The notes beneath the pieces were generated by a model, which worked only from the letters and a program-made list of their open reading frames with translations, had not been told where the DNA came from and ran no database searches. Below, piece by piece: positions 34,595-45,026 of a stretch of DNA of 64,000 bases; within the stretch, counting starts at the first letter, position 1; every line of letters begins with the position of its first letter. The DNA comes from Tetrapyrgos nigripes. Its lineage: Eukaryota; Basidiomycota; Agaricomycetes; Agaricales; Campanellaceae. The translations under genes and the position numbers were made by a program. Location of the stretch: the NCBI GenBank assembly GCA_013368315.1, contig JAACJM010000171.1:114697-178696 (forward strand), given 5' to 3'.

Positions 34595-34826
34595 TAAGCC
34601 CTTAAGAAAAATTTTCACCCTTATTAAGCCCTTAATTGACAACACTGCTTGGCTCAAAGGCTTGCACAATGGGAAATTGGGACGGGATGTGGGTCTTTTT
34701 GTGTCAGATATTGCAAGTTTTGAGGATTCCCAGGGAACTCAGCCAACAACATGGGCCAGTTCATCAAGTAAAACAGTGAAACGGCGTGAAAGGAATACCA
34801 TGGGCTACCAGGTGCAAAAAAGTTAG

Positions 34827-35328
34827 AACTTTATTATTTAATCTTGTTAGACAGTCAATTTTTTTTGCTATATATAATTAAGAGATCTATCTAAAGCTAT
34901 ATACGAAGTTTTGAGCCTTAGGGATGGACCGTTCGGCTGTGAGGAAGGTTGGGAGGGTGCGCGACGCTGGACTTAACGGTTTTGCACGCGCGCGAGCTGA
35001 CTCAGCTTTACCAACTGATTTTTGCGTGACTTTATGGTCACGTGACAGTGTCGTTGGGTGGGTGGATAGCGTTTTGTATCATACACCACCGCGGGCGGCG
35101 ATGGGTATTTGCAACCCATTTTTGAGCAGGCTTAAATCTCGAATTGTTCGCACAGTTTTTTCCCAGATAAAGTTTGGCTTACTTGTCATTGAAATGACGA
35201 AACTTGTGTCATAAGTATTTTCTAGATTATGTTATGATCAAACTTTATAATTGATTGGTGGGATAAAAACCTCCCAAATAGGATGAGATTTGTGTGGCTT
35301 TGTAAAAATGTGTTCAAATAAGTGAAGT
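34827..35328. other. Intergenic stretch with a MITE-like remnant
   Basis: No gene is supported. A palindrome GTCACGTGAC sits at about 35038-35047. TTTTTGAGCAGGCTTAAATC at 35119 matches the inner part of the 177-bp MITE arm at 45566 with two mismatches over 24 bp, so this may be an old copy of that MITE family. Confidence 0.45.
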
Positions 35329-35547
35329 ATCTGTGCCTGATTTGGTGAGAAAATACTCAGAATTTTCTGACGCAGATTTGGCTCACATGCCTGCAAAGTA
35401 TTCGCCAAGCTTTTTGCGTTGTGAGAGAAACCGTTTACGTAACTTTCTGGCACAGTGCAAAAAGCGTGGTGAATACTTTGCGGGCATGTGAGCCAAATCT
35501 GTGTCAGAAAATTCCGAGTATTTTCACATCGAATTCAGGCACAGATA
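35329..35547. repeat. Foldback (hairpin) repeat with ~90-bp arms
   Basis: Left arm 35329-35418 and right arm 35459-35547 are inverted copies. Both contain TATCTGTGCCTGA, AAAATACTC, GGAATTTTCTGAC (one mismatch) and AGATTTGGCTCACATGCC. About 40 bp separate them. It encodes nothing and is probably a non-autonomous MITE or foldback element. No target duplication was recognised. Confidence 0.85.
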
Positions 35548-36016
35548 CGTCACACGCTGGAAGTACGTTTCTATCGGCTCGACGGATAGATGAGCAGATA
35601 GGTGTACAGAAGTAGGATGTATTTGAAGTTCAGATATATATACAAATAAATGCTATATTTTGACTCTAAATATTCGTACAGAAAGAACGTATATCTGGAA
35701 ACCCCTAATTACACTTGATAGGTAAACAAAAAGATGGCACATGTAATCTATGTAAAGATGTACAAAAAGACGCCTAATTTGTATAGCTATTCGAACAAAA
35801 GAAAGATAACCTTTTAAAGCTCCGGATACATGTCCAGAAATCCCGTATATCTGAAGCACATATACAGGTGCAGATAGGAGTCCAAATGGACCATCTATCC
35901 AGAGTTCAGATAGGTCCGCAGATATATCGTATTTCCGGAGTCAGAATAGGACGCAGGCGCGTCAGTGGCTTGACGCAGTCGCGTTTCCAATGCGTCCACG
36001 GCAAGGCGCATCTGCG

Positions 36017-36768
36017 TCAGAAGTCGTCGTGTACGCTGTTGCTGCCAAGTTTGGCTTTGCATGTAGCATCGGCCCGTCCTTCCCAAGACGATGAACGTGT
36101 GATGGTCTTGAAAGCGTTGTCTTGCAAAACGTAGATGCCCTGGATTGACTTGGTGAGCTGGAATACCTTGAGGGACGGGGTAAAAACGCACCCTATGGTT
36201 CGTCTGCAGGTTGTCCACTTGTCTATCCCAACACGCTGCCTACAGATCCTTGCATACAAATTTGATGACGTCCAAGGTTTCTGTAAATAGAGATCTGTCC
36301 CGACATAATCTAAGGACGGTTAGAGTGGTATTGATTACACTGTAAAGAGGTATACGTACCTCTCTGCAAAATTCGCGCCAACATGCAATCCGATAGCTTC
36401 AAGACGCGTTCTGATAGCTTCTTCCTCTTCATCCACTGCAGCGTTTTTCCCTGAACGAGAATTGAGACTGATCAGGACGGTCGAGTCTCTGGGGTTTTCG
36501 GTCTTTAGAGGCAAAGTCGATAGTGCAGGTTGTGGTGGTGGGATCAGTCCGGCATTGACCATTTCTTTTTCTATATCCTCTTGGACCGAGCAGTCACTAC
36601 AGCTGAAGATTCACGTAGAGTGTTGACGACTTCGATCAAGAAATAGTCCATCATTGCGCCGTCGACATAGCGCATTGGCGGATCGGCCAGAGTAGCGGGA
36701 CTCGGAGTGACCAGCGAGCTGGCGGATTTGGAGGAGCTCGAGATCTGTATGGAAGGGCGACTGGACAT
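36017..36768 (-). pseudogene. TRAPP complex subunit Trs33/TRAPPC6-like pseudogene
   Basis: Trs33 is a BET3-family subunit of the TRAPP vesicle-tethering complex at the Golgi. The start at 36768 (MSSRPSIQISS) leads to MRYVDGAMMDYFLIEVVN. An exon follows with EEAIRTRLEAIGLHVGANFA, an intron near 36315-36352, TLDVIKFVCKDL and QVDNLQTNHR, a second intron near 36140-36190 and GIYVLQDNAFKTITRSSSWE. Three disablements are visible: a 2-bp insertion in KRIEKEM near 36577, a TAG at 36240-36242 where Trp is expected (KDL-AACWD), and loss of the normal C-terminus after WEGRADA. Introns are retained, so it is a DNA-level copy rather than a retrocopy. Confidence 0.78.
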
Positions 36769-37194
36769 GGTGGTTGATGGAAGAGGAGACACGGCGAGTA
36801 GTTGTACCAATGGATGATCTTCATGGGCTCCCGGAAACAAGTGCACCGACAGCGGATGAAGTTTGGACCGTACGAGGCACAGTCTGAGTGGAGGTTCGAA
36901 GCGAGGAACGAAATAGCATCTGACGCCAAGCGCTGCACAATGAACTGAGAGAGAGTGGAGGGTAACTCTGCATTATCCTCATGTGGAGAACTTTGTTGGT
37001 TGACCTTCACAGAGGATTCCAAAAATACGGGCTAACAGCTCGACGGGCAAAGACGGAGGAATGGCCGGTTGGGATGGCAAACATCCAAATCTACACCCAA
37101 GAATGTACATACAACGCAGATACGAAAGCAAGAAACACGATAGCAAACAGAAAACAACGACGCTAAAGAAAAAGAGGAGAAAAGCCCCAATTGC
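36769..37194. other. Upstream region of the Trs33-like pseudogene
   Basis: An open minus-strand frame (37022-36800) shows no recognised domain and overlaps the 5' side of the Trs33-like sequence. It may be the 5' UTR. No gene is supported. Confidence 0.4.
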
Positions 37195-37733
37195 TCAGCC
37201 AACAAGTTCCCTCGCCCTATCAACGGCGTCGCAGGCATCTCTCAATCCAAATGCTGCTTTGAAGACGAATTCCTCTCGGTGCTTTGAAGAGCAATTCGGG
37301 CAAGCGCCATTGCTTTTGTGGGTATATTTGAGTACTTGCTGATGAGCTTCATGTTCTGAAACATTTGTGAGTGAAAAGACTGATGGATACTGATTCAAAA
37401 CGTACCGATACCGAACATTCTCTCTTCGCTGACCCGGACCGAATATACCAGTTTGAATCCCTTCGACTTGTCTTTGCACCTCCACTCCTGCAATCTGCGT
37501 CTCAGTGTGCGACGGGTACAGCCGATTTTGCAGGCTTTGCCGTTTCTAAAGGACAGGACGTACACCCAAGCATCCCTCTTCACCCTAGCGGAAACTGGCC
37601 TAACCACCCAGTCATGGAAAACCAGAAACTTGCGGAAACGGTGAATGAACGATATGTAGAGTAGCATATCACGTACCACCATGAGTACGTGAATGTATTT
37701 GGGGCTTTGAGGACGTGTAGGCCCAGGCGGCAA
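37195..37733 (-). CDS. T5orf172-domain protein (GIY-YIG-like)
   Basis: The minus-strand gene reads VYVLSFRNGKACKIGCTRRT and LRRRLQEWRCKDK at about 37560-37480, the start of a T5orf172 (phage T5 Orf172, MUG113/GIY-YIG-related) domain. A short intron (about 37380-37430) joins MFGI to EHEAHQQVLKY, then CPNCSSKHREEFVFKAAFGL and the end at 37195. The family includes fungal proteins of unknown role; a nucleic-acid function is assumed from the fold. The 5' part is uncertain: one or two introns may interrupt 37733-37590. It is divergent from the gene at 37915. Confidence 0.65.
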
Positions 37734-37914
37734 TGACAGAGGCGGGAGGCGGTGACCAAAGCGTCGGTCGCGTGATTATTGCTCGCGTCAATTCCTTCTC
37801 CCAACTCCCTCTCATTTCCTTCCTTTCCCTCTCTTAAAACTCGAAGGCACAGACTTCTCTTTCCTTTCTCCTTCTCCTCTTTCTCTTTCCGCTTTTGTCT
37901 CAGGACCCTCTCAA
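37734..37914. promoter_or_regulatory. Shared bidirectional promoter region
   Basis: Only 181 bp separate two divergent starts. On the plus strand it is pyrimidine-rich (TTTCTCCTTCTCCTC), common in fungal promoters. It contains AAAGCGTCGGTCGCGTGAT (37758-37776), which recurs at 40020. Confidence 0.5.
37758..37776 (+). repeat. 19-bp direct repeat, copy 1
   Basis: AAAGCGTCGGTCGCGTGAT occurs here and at 40020-40038, in front of and behind the Mms22/Mus7-like segment. Both copies are followed by CT-rich sequence. It may be a duplicated promoter piece or the footprint of an insertion. Confidence 0.7.
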
Positions 37915-39882
37915 TATGTTTACCACCTCATCTCGTTCTCTCACTCCACCCGATAGCGAAGACCAATACGTTGAAATGTCAGTGATGCTGCAGGAGCAGC
38001 AGGATGGTATCATTTCACAAGATGTAGCGGATAATCTGCTGGACTTTGAGGATTTTGGCCCTCCTCGTCCTCATTCTGTACCTACTTCTCAGTTGGGACT
38101 TGACGAAAGTGCCGAGGTATTCCCAGTGTCTCTCTCAAGATCTCCAGATAGACCCCTTGACATACTGGATACACCAGATGATGCTATCGAATTCGAGGGC
38201 AATTTACTCCAGTCATCCCCCTTGTCGTCACCTTTGTCACGAGCTCACCCGTCTCCTCTGCAGCAATCGCTTTCACCAGTTTCTCGTACTTCTGTACCTC
38301 ATCTATCCGACCCGACGGATGTGCCATCTGGGGATGCTTTAGTCGCACAGATCCTCCAGGACTCCGAGAACGATCATTCTCATAGATATCGCCTCTGGAC
38401 CTGTCAGCTTCGCCAGTTAAACCCTTACAAATTCGACGCCCAGGTGTATAAACGCTCTCTGAAGGATAATCCAGATGCCATAGTGAAGGTTCGGAGTCCA
38501 GATCGTGAACGCCATCGTCATCAAGAAGACCGGTACGAAGAGGAGGAGTCTCAGGATAGGGCGTATACTCAGCTAGAGGATGAAGATCAAACGCAGGCCG
38601 GTCCCGACCGACAAGCAAACAACAGCTTCGATTTAGAGCCAATGGACATTGAGGAAGAGCCAGATATTGTTGCGGACCGGAAAGAGTGGAAAGCTGAAGA
38701 GAGAGCAAAACTACGGGCTCAAAAGGAACGAGAGCGTCTACAACGGCAGAAGAAAGTGAAACCATTCCCACTGACTCCTTTCGCAGTAAGTCCAGGTACT
38801 TTACGGTGCTTTACTCTTTAGCTGACCGTTCTTAACCAGGAAATCCGAAACACAACGCACCCTGATCCCACTTCGCCTACACCAAACCCATTGCCCAGCC
38901 CTCCCATCGTTCCGCCAACACACCGAGTTAGGGTTCACAGCACCTCATCCGACAGCCACAGAGTCTCCACGCCAATTCCTCAGCGGGCTTCTTCACCGGT
39001 ATCAACCACAGGTCGGAGTGAAATGTCCCTTCCCCAAATCCTGGTATAATTATGGACGATGAATTCACGCGGCTCTCTCCCGGCGCTTCTGACATTAATG
39101 CACCACCTGTCACCGACGGCGATGTAGATATCGATTTGACTGGTCCCCAGAGCAGCGACGAAAATCAGTCAGAGACTCAATCTGATTCTGCATCAGAGAT
39201 CGTCTCCTCTAGCTTGAGCAAGCAGGAGAAGGAGCGATTGAGAGCCAAGGAGAAAGTACAACAAAAGAACATGAAACGGCAGGAAATACTTGGACGCATG
39301 TACCCAGCGTTCATGATGAAAAGGATGCTTGGTGATGGGCTCAAGGCTCAGACTCGACTGCAAGGCCAAAGAAATTCGAAGGAAAACGATGCTCCTCTTC
39401 AACCTGGTCAAGCTCGTTCCAGAAGGGTTGTTACTTCTTCACCTCGAGCAATCCGAGGGGACCACGACTCTTCAGACGACGATGACACAGCAGGCCAAGT
39501 CTTGCCCTCGACTTCATCTCGCAGATCTCCTGGATGGCAAGAAGACGACATGGACCTCTCTCATTTCTCTGACTCCGAAAACCCGCTTCGACGAACACCA
39601 TCTCCAGCACAATCCATCCCTGTCGAAGTCATAGAATTGTCTGATAGTGGCGACGAGAGCGACGATGAAGGAGACGTCAATGAAGAGAGGATTAATCAGT
39701 ATCTTCAGGACGATAACGTGGCTATGGAGGAAACTCTCATTGACTACATGCTCTACAGAGCCCCCACCTGTGGAGAAAGGAAAACGAGATCAAGAAAGCA
39801 GAGCGAGTCTTCTCGTAAACCTCCGACCATATTACTGGTCTTACATTCCCTGACTCCGAAACCAACCGTCGATCCACACTAG
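37915..39882 (+). pseudogene. Mms22/Mus7-like partial gene
   Basis: The ATG at 37915 starts a Ser/Pro-rich acidic protein with RQLNPYKFDAQVYKRSLKDN (38410-38470) and a Lys/Arg/Glu coiled tail. A donor after PLTPFA (38787) and an acceptor near 38839 join EIRNTTHPDPTSP. The frame then changes near 39040 to the segment 39052-39882 (GRMYPAFMMKRMLGDGLK, ETLIDYMLYRAP). Order and motifs resemble the N-terminal part of basidiomycete Mms22/Mus7, which acts in replication-fork repair. The large C-terminal region is absent, so it is truncated or ends in a frameshift. The family assignment is from memory of motifs and not secure. Confidence 0.42.
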
Positions 39883-40019
39883 TCTTAGTCTTCACCAAGG
39901 ATGATGCTGGCAGAGATATTTTTTGGCGGAAGCGTGTTGCAAGGGATGGTTGCACTGGGAGTAGCAGTGATGAGGCTGTGGCTTTGGAAGGATCGTTAGG
40001 CACAGGCAGCGGCTTGACG

Positions 40020-40038
40020 AAAGCGTCGGTCGCGTGAT
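40020..40038 (+). repeat. 19-bp direct repeat, copy 2
   Basis: This is an exact match to 37758-37776. It lies after the point where the Mms22/Mus7-like reading is lost. Confidence 0.7.
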
Positions 40039-41819
40039 CCACTTCATTCTTCACCTATTCAGCTCGTCTTTCCTCTCCTCCTCGTTTGTGTTGAAATACG
40101 TTGGGGCACGAAAAGCAGGGGGAAAGAACGTTTGACCTCGTATTGGTACCAGAGGCAAAATCCTTGAGGTCAATGGGAGCGATGCAACCCGTATCCCTTC
40201 CAATAACGGGTAGAACCACCCATAACCCCATACGTATACGAGACACTATGCCACGCTGAGAATACCCAGCCTATGCCACCACTGATCATTTAGATGCCCT
40301 CGACTGACGATCTAGTCCAGATGAGAGTCCGAAACCCCAAATCCAAGTTGAAAAAACCGGACTGGTGAACAAGCGGGAACGTCACGGTGATGAGTGCGTA
40401 GTGGGTACCAGCTGGACAAAGTCCAGAGAAGATGATCGCTCTGTCCACCTGATGACGACGTAATGCTAAGGTATAGGAGATAGCGACAGTGGCTTTCTCA
40501 GGGAGTGGAGACGAGAGGCAGAATATTGTCCAAGAATAATAAAGGAGCTATGGGAAGAGTCGGGTAGGATTCTAAACTGCATATCATTAGCAAAAAAAAA
40601 TGCAAGAATGACCAGTACGCTTACCGTGCGGCCACCGCATAGACGCAAATTCTATCTGTATCAGAAGACGAAACAAGTTCGTCTTCAAGGGACGGAAATG
40701 ATCGGTCTAGAGTATTCAGCGTCTTTTAGCGCGTGAACGACTCTACCAGGCACGTAAATAGCGATGGGATGGTAGCAGCAATGAAAACAGCCATGCTATG
40801 GGGTAGCAGGCAAAAAGGGCCAGTTTTGATGAAGCGAGAGCCAGGACGCAAAGTTCATGAGATGCGATATCTTCCATGCTAGTATTTTGAGTACCAGCTG
40901 GGTCGTCGAAGAGTAAGACGTTGGCAATGTCTTCAGACGACATTCCTTCGAGCCCGTCCCACTAGCATAACCAATACGAATATCAGAGACTCGCTCCACC
41001 GCTCCTTTCAACAGCAACAACGGAGCGATCGTTGACTGTAACGCTTGTATGAATGGAATACATGTATGAATCGTCGAGTTGAATCGTCAATAGTACCGGA
41101 TTCCTTCTTCCCTGCATCTGGGAGGTATTTCAGTTGGCTATCGCGTTCACAGTATCAGACGACCCACGTACAACAAGTAAAAGCATTCCCATTGCCAATC
41201 TGTAGGCAAAGACTTGCAAAACGACTCTGGTAGGATCACCAGTGCCCGTCCAGCATTTTCATTGTTTTGCTAACACTGTACACGGAGAAAGAAAGACGAT
41301 TAGAAGTCTTCAGTATAAGGAGAAAGAACACCCACATAAACATACATGACCAGAACGTACGGAGAAAACAGTCCCAATGACCATTCTCCTATCTTCTCAT
41401 CATGTCATGTTGAAATTGTGCGACGTTAGACTATTTCGGTGACCCAGTGACCCAAAGCCTTGCGAAATCGATGATGTCCACGGCCACCTGGAAGAGGAAA
41501 TACAACCCGACGAGCCCCAGGACCCAGAGTCAGTTGCGATAAGCTATAAAGAATGAAAAAAGCGTACCCGGTTGGGATATGCGAGCCTCCAATGCACACC
41601 ATAACCACCAGAGCTTCACCAATCCGTGCCAACCAACGAGTTCTCAGCTCCAGGAAACCCCGATAACGACGTCGGAAAGGTACCAACCCAACGAGAAACG
41701 GCCAGTGTCATATGTCTTGGTTCTGGGAGATTGATGAGCTGGCAGGTATTGATCGTTCTGGAGAACGTCTACAGGGACTGGGGTAGTCGGACTCGCGTGC
41801 GTTATCGATAACGACCTCA
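40039..41819. other. 1.8 kb without a supported gene
   Basis: Only short frames are present on both strands. It contains the first copy of an ~80-bp dispersed repeat (40631-40696). Possible minus-strand exons could continue from 41820-42233, but no splice pattern is convincing. Confidence 0.4.
40631..40696 (+). repeat. Dispersed ~80-bp repeat, copy 1 (partial)
   Basis: It contains ATTCTATCTGTATCAGAAGA and ACGAAACAAGTTCGTCTTC. It aligns with 42691-42772, 45185-45268 and the inverted copy at 50161-50238, and lacks the 3' third. Confidence 0.7.
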
Positions 41820-42233
41820 ACTGTCTTCAAAAAGATCTTTACTATACACTGACTTCAAACAGGGACTCCAAGACTTCGTCTACCGAGTTTGCAAAGCCTG
41901 ACAGAAAAAAAAATCAGATTACGATCATGAAGAGACGCCGCCGCAACTCACTGAGAGATCCAAACTCCTTCCTCAATTCCCACATCCAACGAGTCACATA
42001 CTCCATTACGGACCACCGCATATGCTTCAGATCAATCCTCAACAATCTATCATCCTCGTTCCATCTATTCTGTGTCCATTCTTCGTCTCCCAAAAATCCT
42101 CAAAGTAGACCGAACGAGCCCGTGGAAGCCGTTCAGAGGAACAGAATTCTTTCCGGGCTAGTAGTATATCAGAGATCATGACTTTGGATTGAAGGGAATG
42201 ATGACATACATCCGACCTGACCAAATTCTTCAA
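41820..42233 (-). CDS. Unrecognised minus-strand coding exons
   Basis: Segments read SKVMISDILLARKEFCSSER and RSVYFEDFWETKNG (42200-42090), then after a probable intron KHMRWSVMEYVTRWMWELRK (42035-41970), with a possible further exon GFANSVDEVLESLFEVS (41900-41850). Amino-acid composition is protein-like and the segments are joined by plausible GT..AG sites. I do not recognise the family and cannot fix the start or end. Confidence 0.35.
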
Positions 42234-42587
42234 TTTGGAGGGGCTTGGATTAGCCTTTGATTTGCGAGAAATGGTCCTCTTCTTGCTTGGAGTCTCGACG
42301 AGGTCAATGAGAGCACTACTAAATCTATTGACTCAGAGCGTGAGATGCAGCAAAAGTGAACACGCACTCTTGCTTGGGCTTGTCTGTCAAAAGGACAAAA
42401 AATGGTTTTCCCAATCGGAGGTGGTCTAAAAAATCGTATGAATTATAAGTGTCAGCATTGAAGAACGCCCCCAGTCACAAGTCAATGCACCTGATATTTA
42501 AGATACAAATCATCCATGAAAGTTTTCCTTGCTTCCGGTTTCCAAGGAATGAGGAACCTGGAGTATAAGCGTCAGCTTGGAAAGAAA

Positions 42588-42616
42588 AGGAGGAGGAGGA
42601 GGAGGAGGAGGAGGAG
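42588..42616 (+). repeat. (AGG)n microsatellite
   Basis: A trinucleotide GGA/AGG run of about nine units. Confidence 0.9.
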
Positions 42617-42690
42617 AAAAGAACTACCTTGCTACTGTACTGCAGATCTTCACACAACGGTGTCTCCTTCGCGAAGAAAGACTGATGTGG

Positions 42691-42772
42691 CGATAGAAGC
42701 GCATTCTATCTGCACCAGAGGACGAAACGCATTCGTCTTCAGATATTGTAGCACCGAAACGAATTCGAATGC
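42691..42772 (+). repeat. Dispersed ~80-bp repeat, copy 2
   Basis: GCGCATTCTATCTGCACCAG, GACGAAACGCATTCGTCTTC and GCACCGAAACGAATTCGAAT occur in order. This is the most complete copy. It is built of repeated AAACG-N-ATTCG words. Confidence 0.8.
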
Positions 42773-42994
42773 TAGAGTGGGGGAGAGAGAGAAAGAGCGA
42801 GAGGAAGTTCAAGATGGGAGTCAAGACAATAGATTAGACCTGACGCAAGTTGATTACTTCTTCACACACATGACGCAGAACAATAACGCAGAAGTCTTAG
42901 TTACTAATACTATTAGTATTAGTACAATAACGCAGGCTGTATCAATCACAGTTGACGCTCTTGGGGCATGGTCTTCATCCAGAAGACCATCTAA

Positions 42995-43126
42995 ATAGTA
43001 AGACGTACAAGAGAGAGACATGATAGGTAAACTCGTAGCTAAAGCTTCTTAAGGAGATAAATAGTAAGACGTACAAGAGAGAGACATGATAGGTAAACTC
43101 GTAGCTAAAGCTTCTTAAGGAGAGAA
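42995..43126 (+). repeat. Perfect 66-bp tandem duplication
   Basis: ATAGTAAGACGTACAAGAGA starts at 42995 and again at 43061. The following bases through CTTCTTAAGGAGA are identical, so the duplication is recent. It is non-coding and lies downstream of the 43403-45026 gene. Confidence 0.93.
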
Positions 43127-43402
43127 CGTGGCATTGTCTATAAAAAGGAGTCAAAAGTAGAGGAAGAGGATGTGCTAGTGACGTCAAAAAGGAGTCAACT
43201 TTGCTAACAACTAATACATATTTGTTCGTTTTTCTAGTCAGACGGTAAAGTTGCGATTATTTGTAGCACATTATTGATTGCCCGTGCGGCTAGTTTTTTA
43301 AGTTTGTGTTCAACTTCGCCTTCCCAAACTTTCAAAACATGCTCCTGCCAGCTGTGTAAGAAAGCTGTGAACCAGCTAAAAAAGTAGAGTATCTCATCGA
43401 AA

Positions 43403-45026
43403 TTATTCAAAGATGAAGAGGACTTCCACTTTCGAGTAATTTGAAAGCCTTTTGTCTAACTGACTGTCAGTTATTGGGACAGTGTAGTACGTGTAAAACT
43501 CACTTTGCTGAACTGAGCCGTGTAGACAAACCAGTAATCCAATGTAATGACAACACCAAAGAAAGGCTGAGTGAGCGTTAGGTGATGGTAGATCACAGCT
43601 CCAACAAGCAGAGACAGGTACAATTGATTTTGAGCCTGTTGTAGAGCATAGGTCTTCCATTCCAATGCAAACAGTGGAATCCAAAGCTCCTGCTCAGGCC
43701 AGTTGCCCACGCTGGAAAAAATTGCCTTGAGAAAATCTTGGGTCTTTGGGTTGACATTGTTTAGACGGAGTATACTCCAGAAGAAGACATCCGGTTTGAA
43801 GCAGTCTCCCGCTGCGAATGATAGACCTTCGATAGGCTTGAGTGCTAGAAATTGTTTCTCAGCAAAGGCCCGACTGGTTGCTGTCAGCATGACATAGAAT
43901 CATCAATGATTCAACTTACCTATAGTTTCCTTCTCCCAAATGTATTCCGACAATGTCCCGAATTGCCACATCAACATCAAGCCTCATCTCCCCTTCATCC
44001 ATCTTGTCATGCCATCTTGCAGTATGGCTGTACACTTCCATAGCTTTGATAAATGATATTTGTTCACTGCGGCGGAATGGTCTAGAGAAGTTCTCTTGAG
44101 GGGCTTTCTTCTTCCAATAATACTCGAGGATGTAAGCATACGCAGTCGAGGTAGGTATATCAGGAATATCGCCAAATTGTTCAAAAAATTCCTTAGTGAG
44201 GCCATACTGTGTCGCGAGTACAAAGTTTCTGAGTTGCGGCTCCCCCAAACTGAATCCGCCCCCCTCCTCCCCAGAACTGGTGCTGCCTTCCTCCTCCTCA
44301 GAATTGGGCTTGCCCCAGGTCCCGTTGAGGTGCTTCACCTGATCTGCGATTTTGAACTGTCGGTCAGGTGTCATTTGAGCAAGAGTGGGAGAAATTGAGT
44401 TGTTGAGGTGTTGGTCCAACACCTAAAGCCTGTTAGTACTTATAAATAAAGCGCAAAGAAATTATCTACAACATACCTTCAAAGCTGTGTACCGAGGCCA
44501 CTTCTCCCAAATTAGGGTATTTGTCCGATGAACATTGACCTTGACCTTGAGCTTCCCCAAGTATTCGTTAAAATGCTCTGAACTATTCGCTATCCTACAA
44601 ATTACTTTGAGCATGAAGAGAAGAAGAGAAGATAGGGACCAACCGGTCTACTTACAGACTCCATGCATCTCCCATTATGAGAATGTCCCCGGATGCTGGT
44701 TCTCCACGCTTGCCTTTGCGGGACGTCTGCTGCTTGGGAAGCCCATGGTTGTGCCTTTGTTCTTCAAGTAGCTCATCAGTGCTGGATGATGTGTCGGCTC
44801 GGATGGAGGAGGATTGACTCGTCGTTGTCGTGTGTTCTTCGTAGCTACTCCCATCATCAGTCTCTTGATCAGCGCTCTCTTGATCACTCGGCTCCTCTTG
44901 ATCACTCGGTTGGCCTGTCGACATTGGACTGCCTGTCGACATTGGACTGCCTGTCGACATTGGACTGCCCGTCGACATTGGACTGCCTGTCGACATTGGA
45001 CTGCCTGGCTTTGCGACAAATGACAT
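43403..45026 (-). CDS. Five-exon fungal gene of unknown function (472 aa)
   Basis: The exons are about 45026-44656, 44594-44477, 44422-43920, 43873-43504 and 43459-43403, all joined by GT..AG introns in consistent phase, giving 472 codons. The N-terminus has five GSPMST-G repeats and an acidic Ser/Thr-rich linker with a basic KQQTSRKGKRGEP patch. The body includes WKKKAPQENFSRPFRRSEQI and PFFGVVITLDYWFVYTAQF. The QNQLYLSLLVGAVIYHHL to YTAQF segment parallels QVCAGLLSGAAVYACL to VARAQF in the 47148-49914 gene, so the two are probably distant paralogs. No known domain is recognised. Confidence 0.62.
44915..45004. repeat. 18-bp tandem repeat x5 in a coding exon
   Basis: CTGTCGACATTGGACTGC is repeated five times nearly perfectly. 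On the minus strand it encodes Gly-Ser-Pro-Met-Ser-Thr units at the N-terminus of the 43403-45026 protein. Length variation between strains is likely. Confidence 0.92.

Larger units (their letters stand above)
29342..34647 (+). mobile_element. hAT element with 8-bp TSD CTTGGCTC
   Basis: The ends are CAGTGTTGTCA (29342) and TGACAACACTG (34647), an 11-bp perfect terminal inverted repeat. The 8-bp target duplication CTTGGCTC at 29334-29341 and 34648-34655 is the hAT hallmark. Subterminal regions are filled with CCTTAA/TTAAGG words in both orientations, likely transposase-binding repeats. Total length is 5306 bp, of which a 435-bp solo LTR and a 1627-bp Tc1 are later insertions. It interrupts the MULE C-terminal coding region. 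Confidence 0.93.
26133..34826 (+). pseudogene. MULE transposase (SWIM zinc finger) pseudogene, split by a hAT
   Basis: The start at 26133 (MSSSQPQTKVCTSCAQSRPL) begins a small Cys-rich module (CTSC...TCTTCR). Exons follow with RCTFDCEGWLSIKIF and HKEDHILYDGSDVP (26770-26960), the DDE region (27360-27725; DKDLSEINAFRKAF, HQLCLWHCLWAVK) and a SWIM zinc finger (WTCNCGQQKYNSHCLCKHLV, 28734-28793). The reading is cut at 29341 by a hAT and resumes at 34656 (GLHNGKLGRDVGLFV), ending at 34826. Stops include TAG near 27110 and TGA at 27723-27725 (former CGA). MULE transposases move Mutator-like elements. Termini of the element were not found. Confidence 0.85.

Noticed and set aside
38184..38771. 195-codon minus-strand ORF
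   Set aside because: Antisense to the Ser/Pro-rich plus-strand exon starting at 37915. No domain, no splice context.
44915..45004. CRISPR-like regular repeats
   Set aside because: The 18-bp units are directly tandem with no spacers and encode GSPMST repeats in frame.
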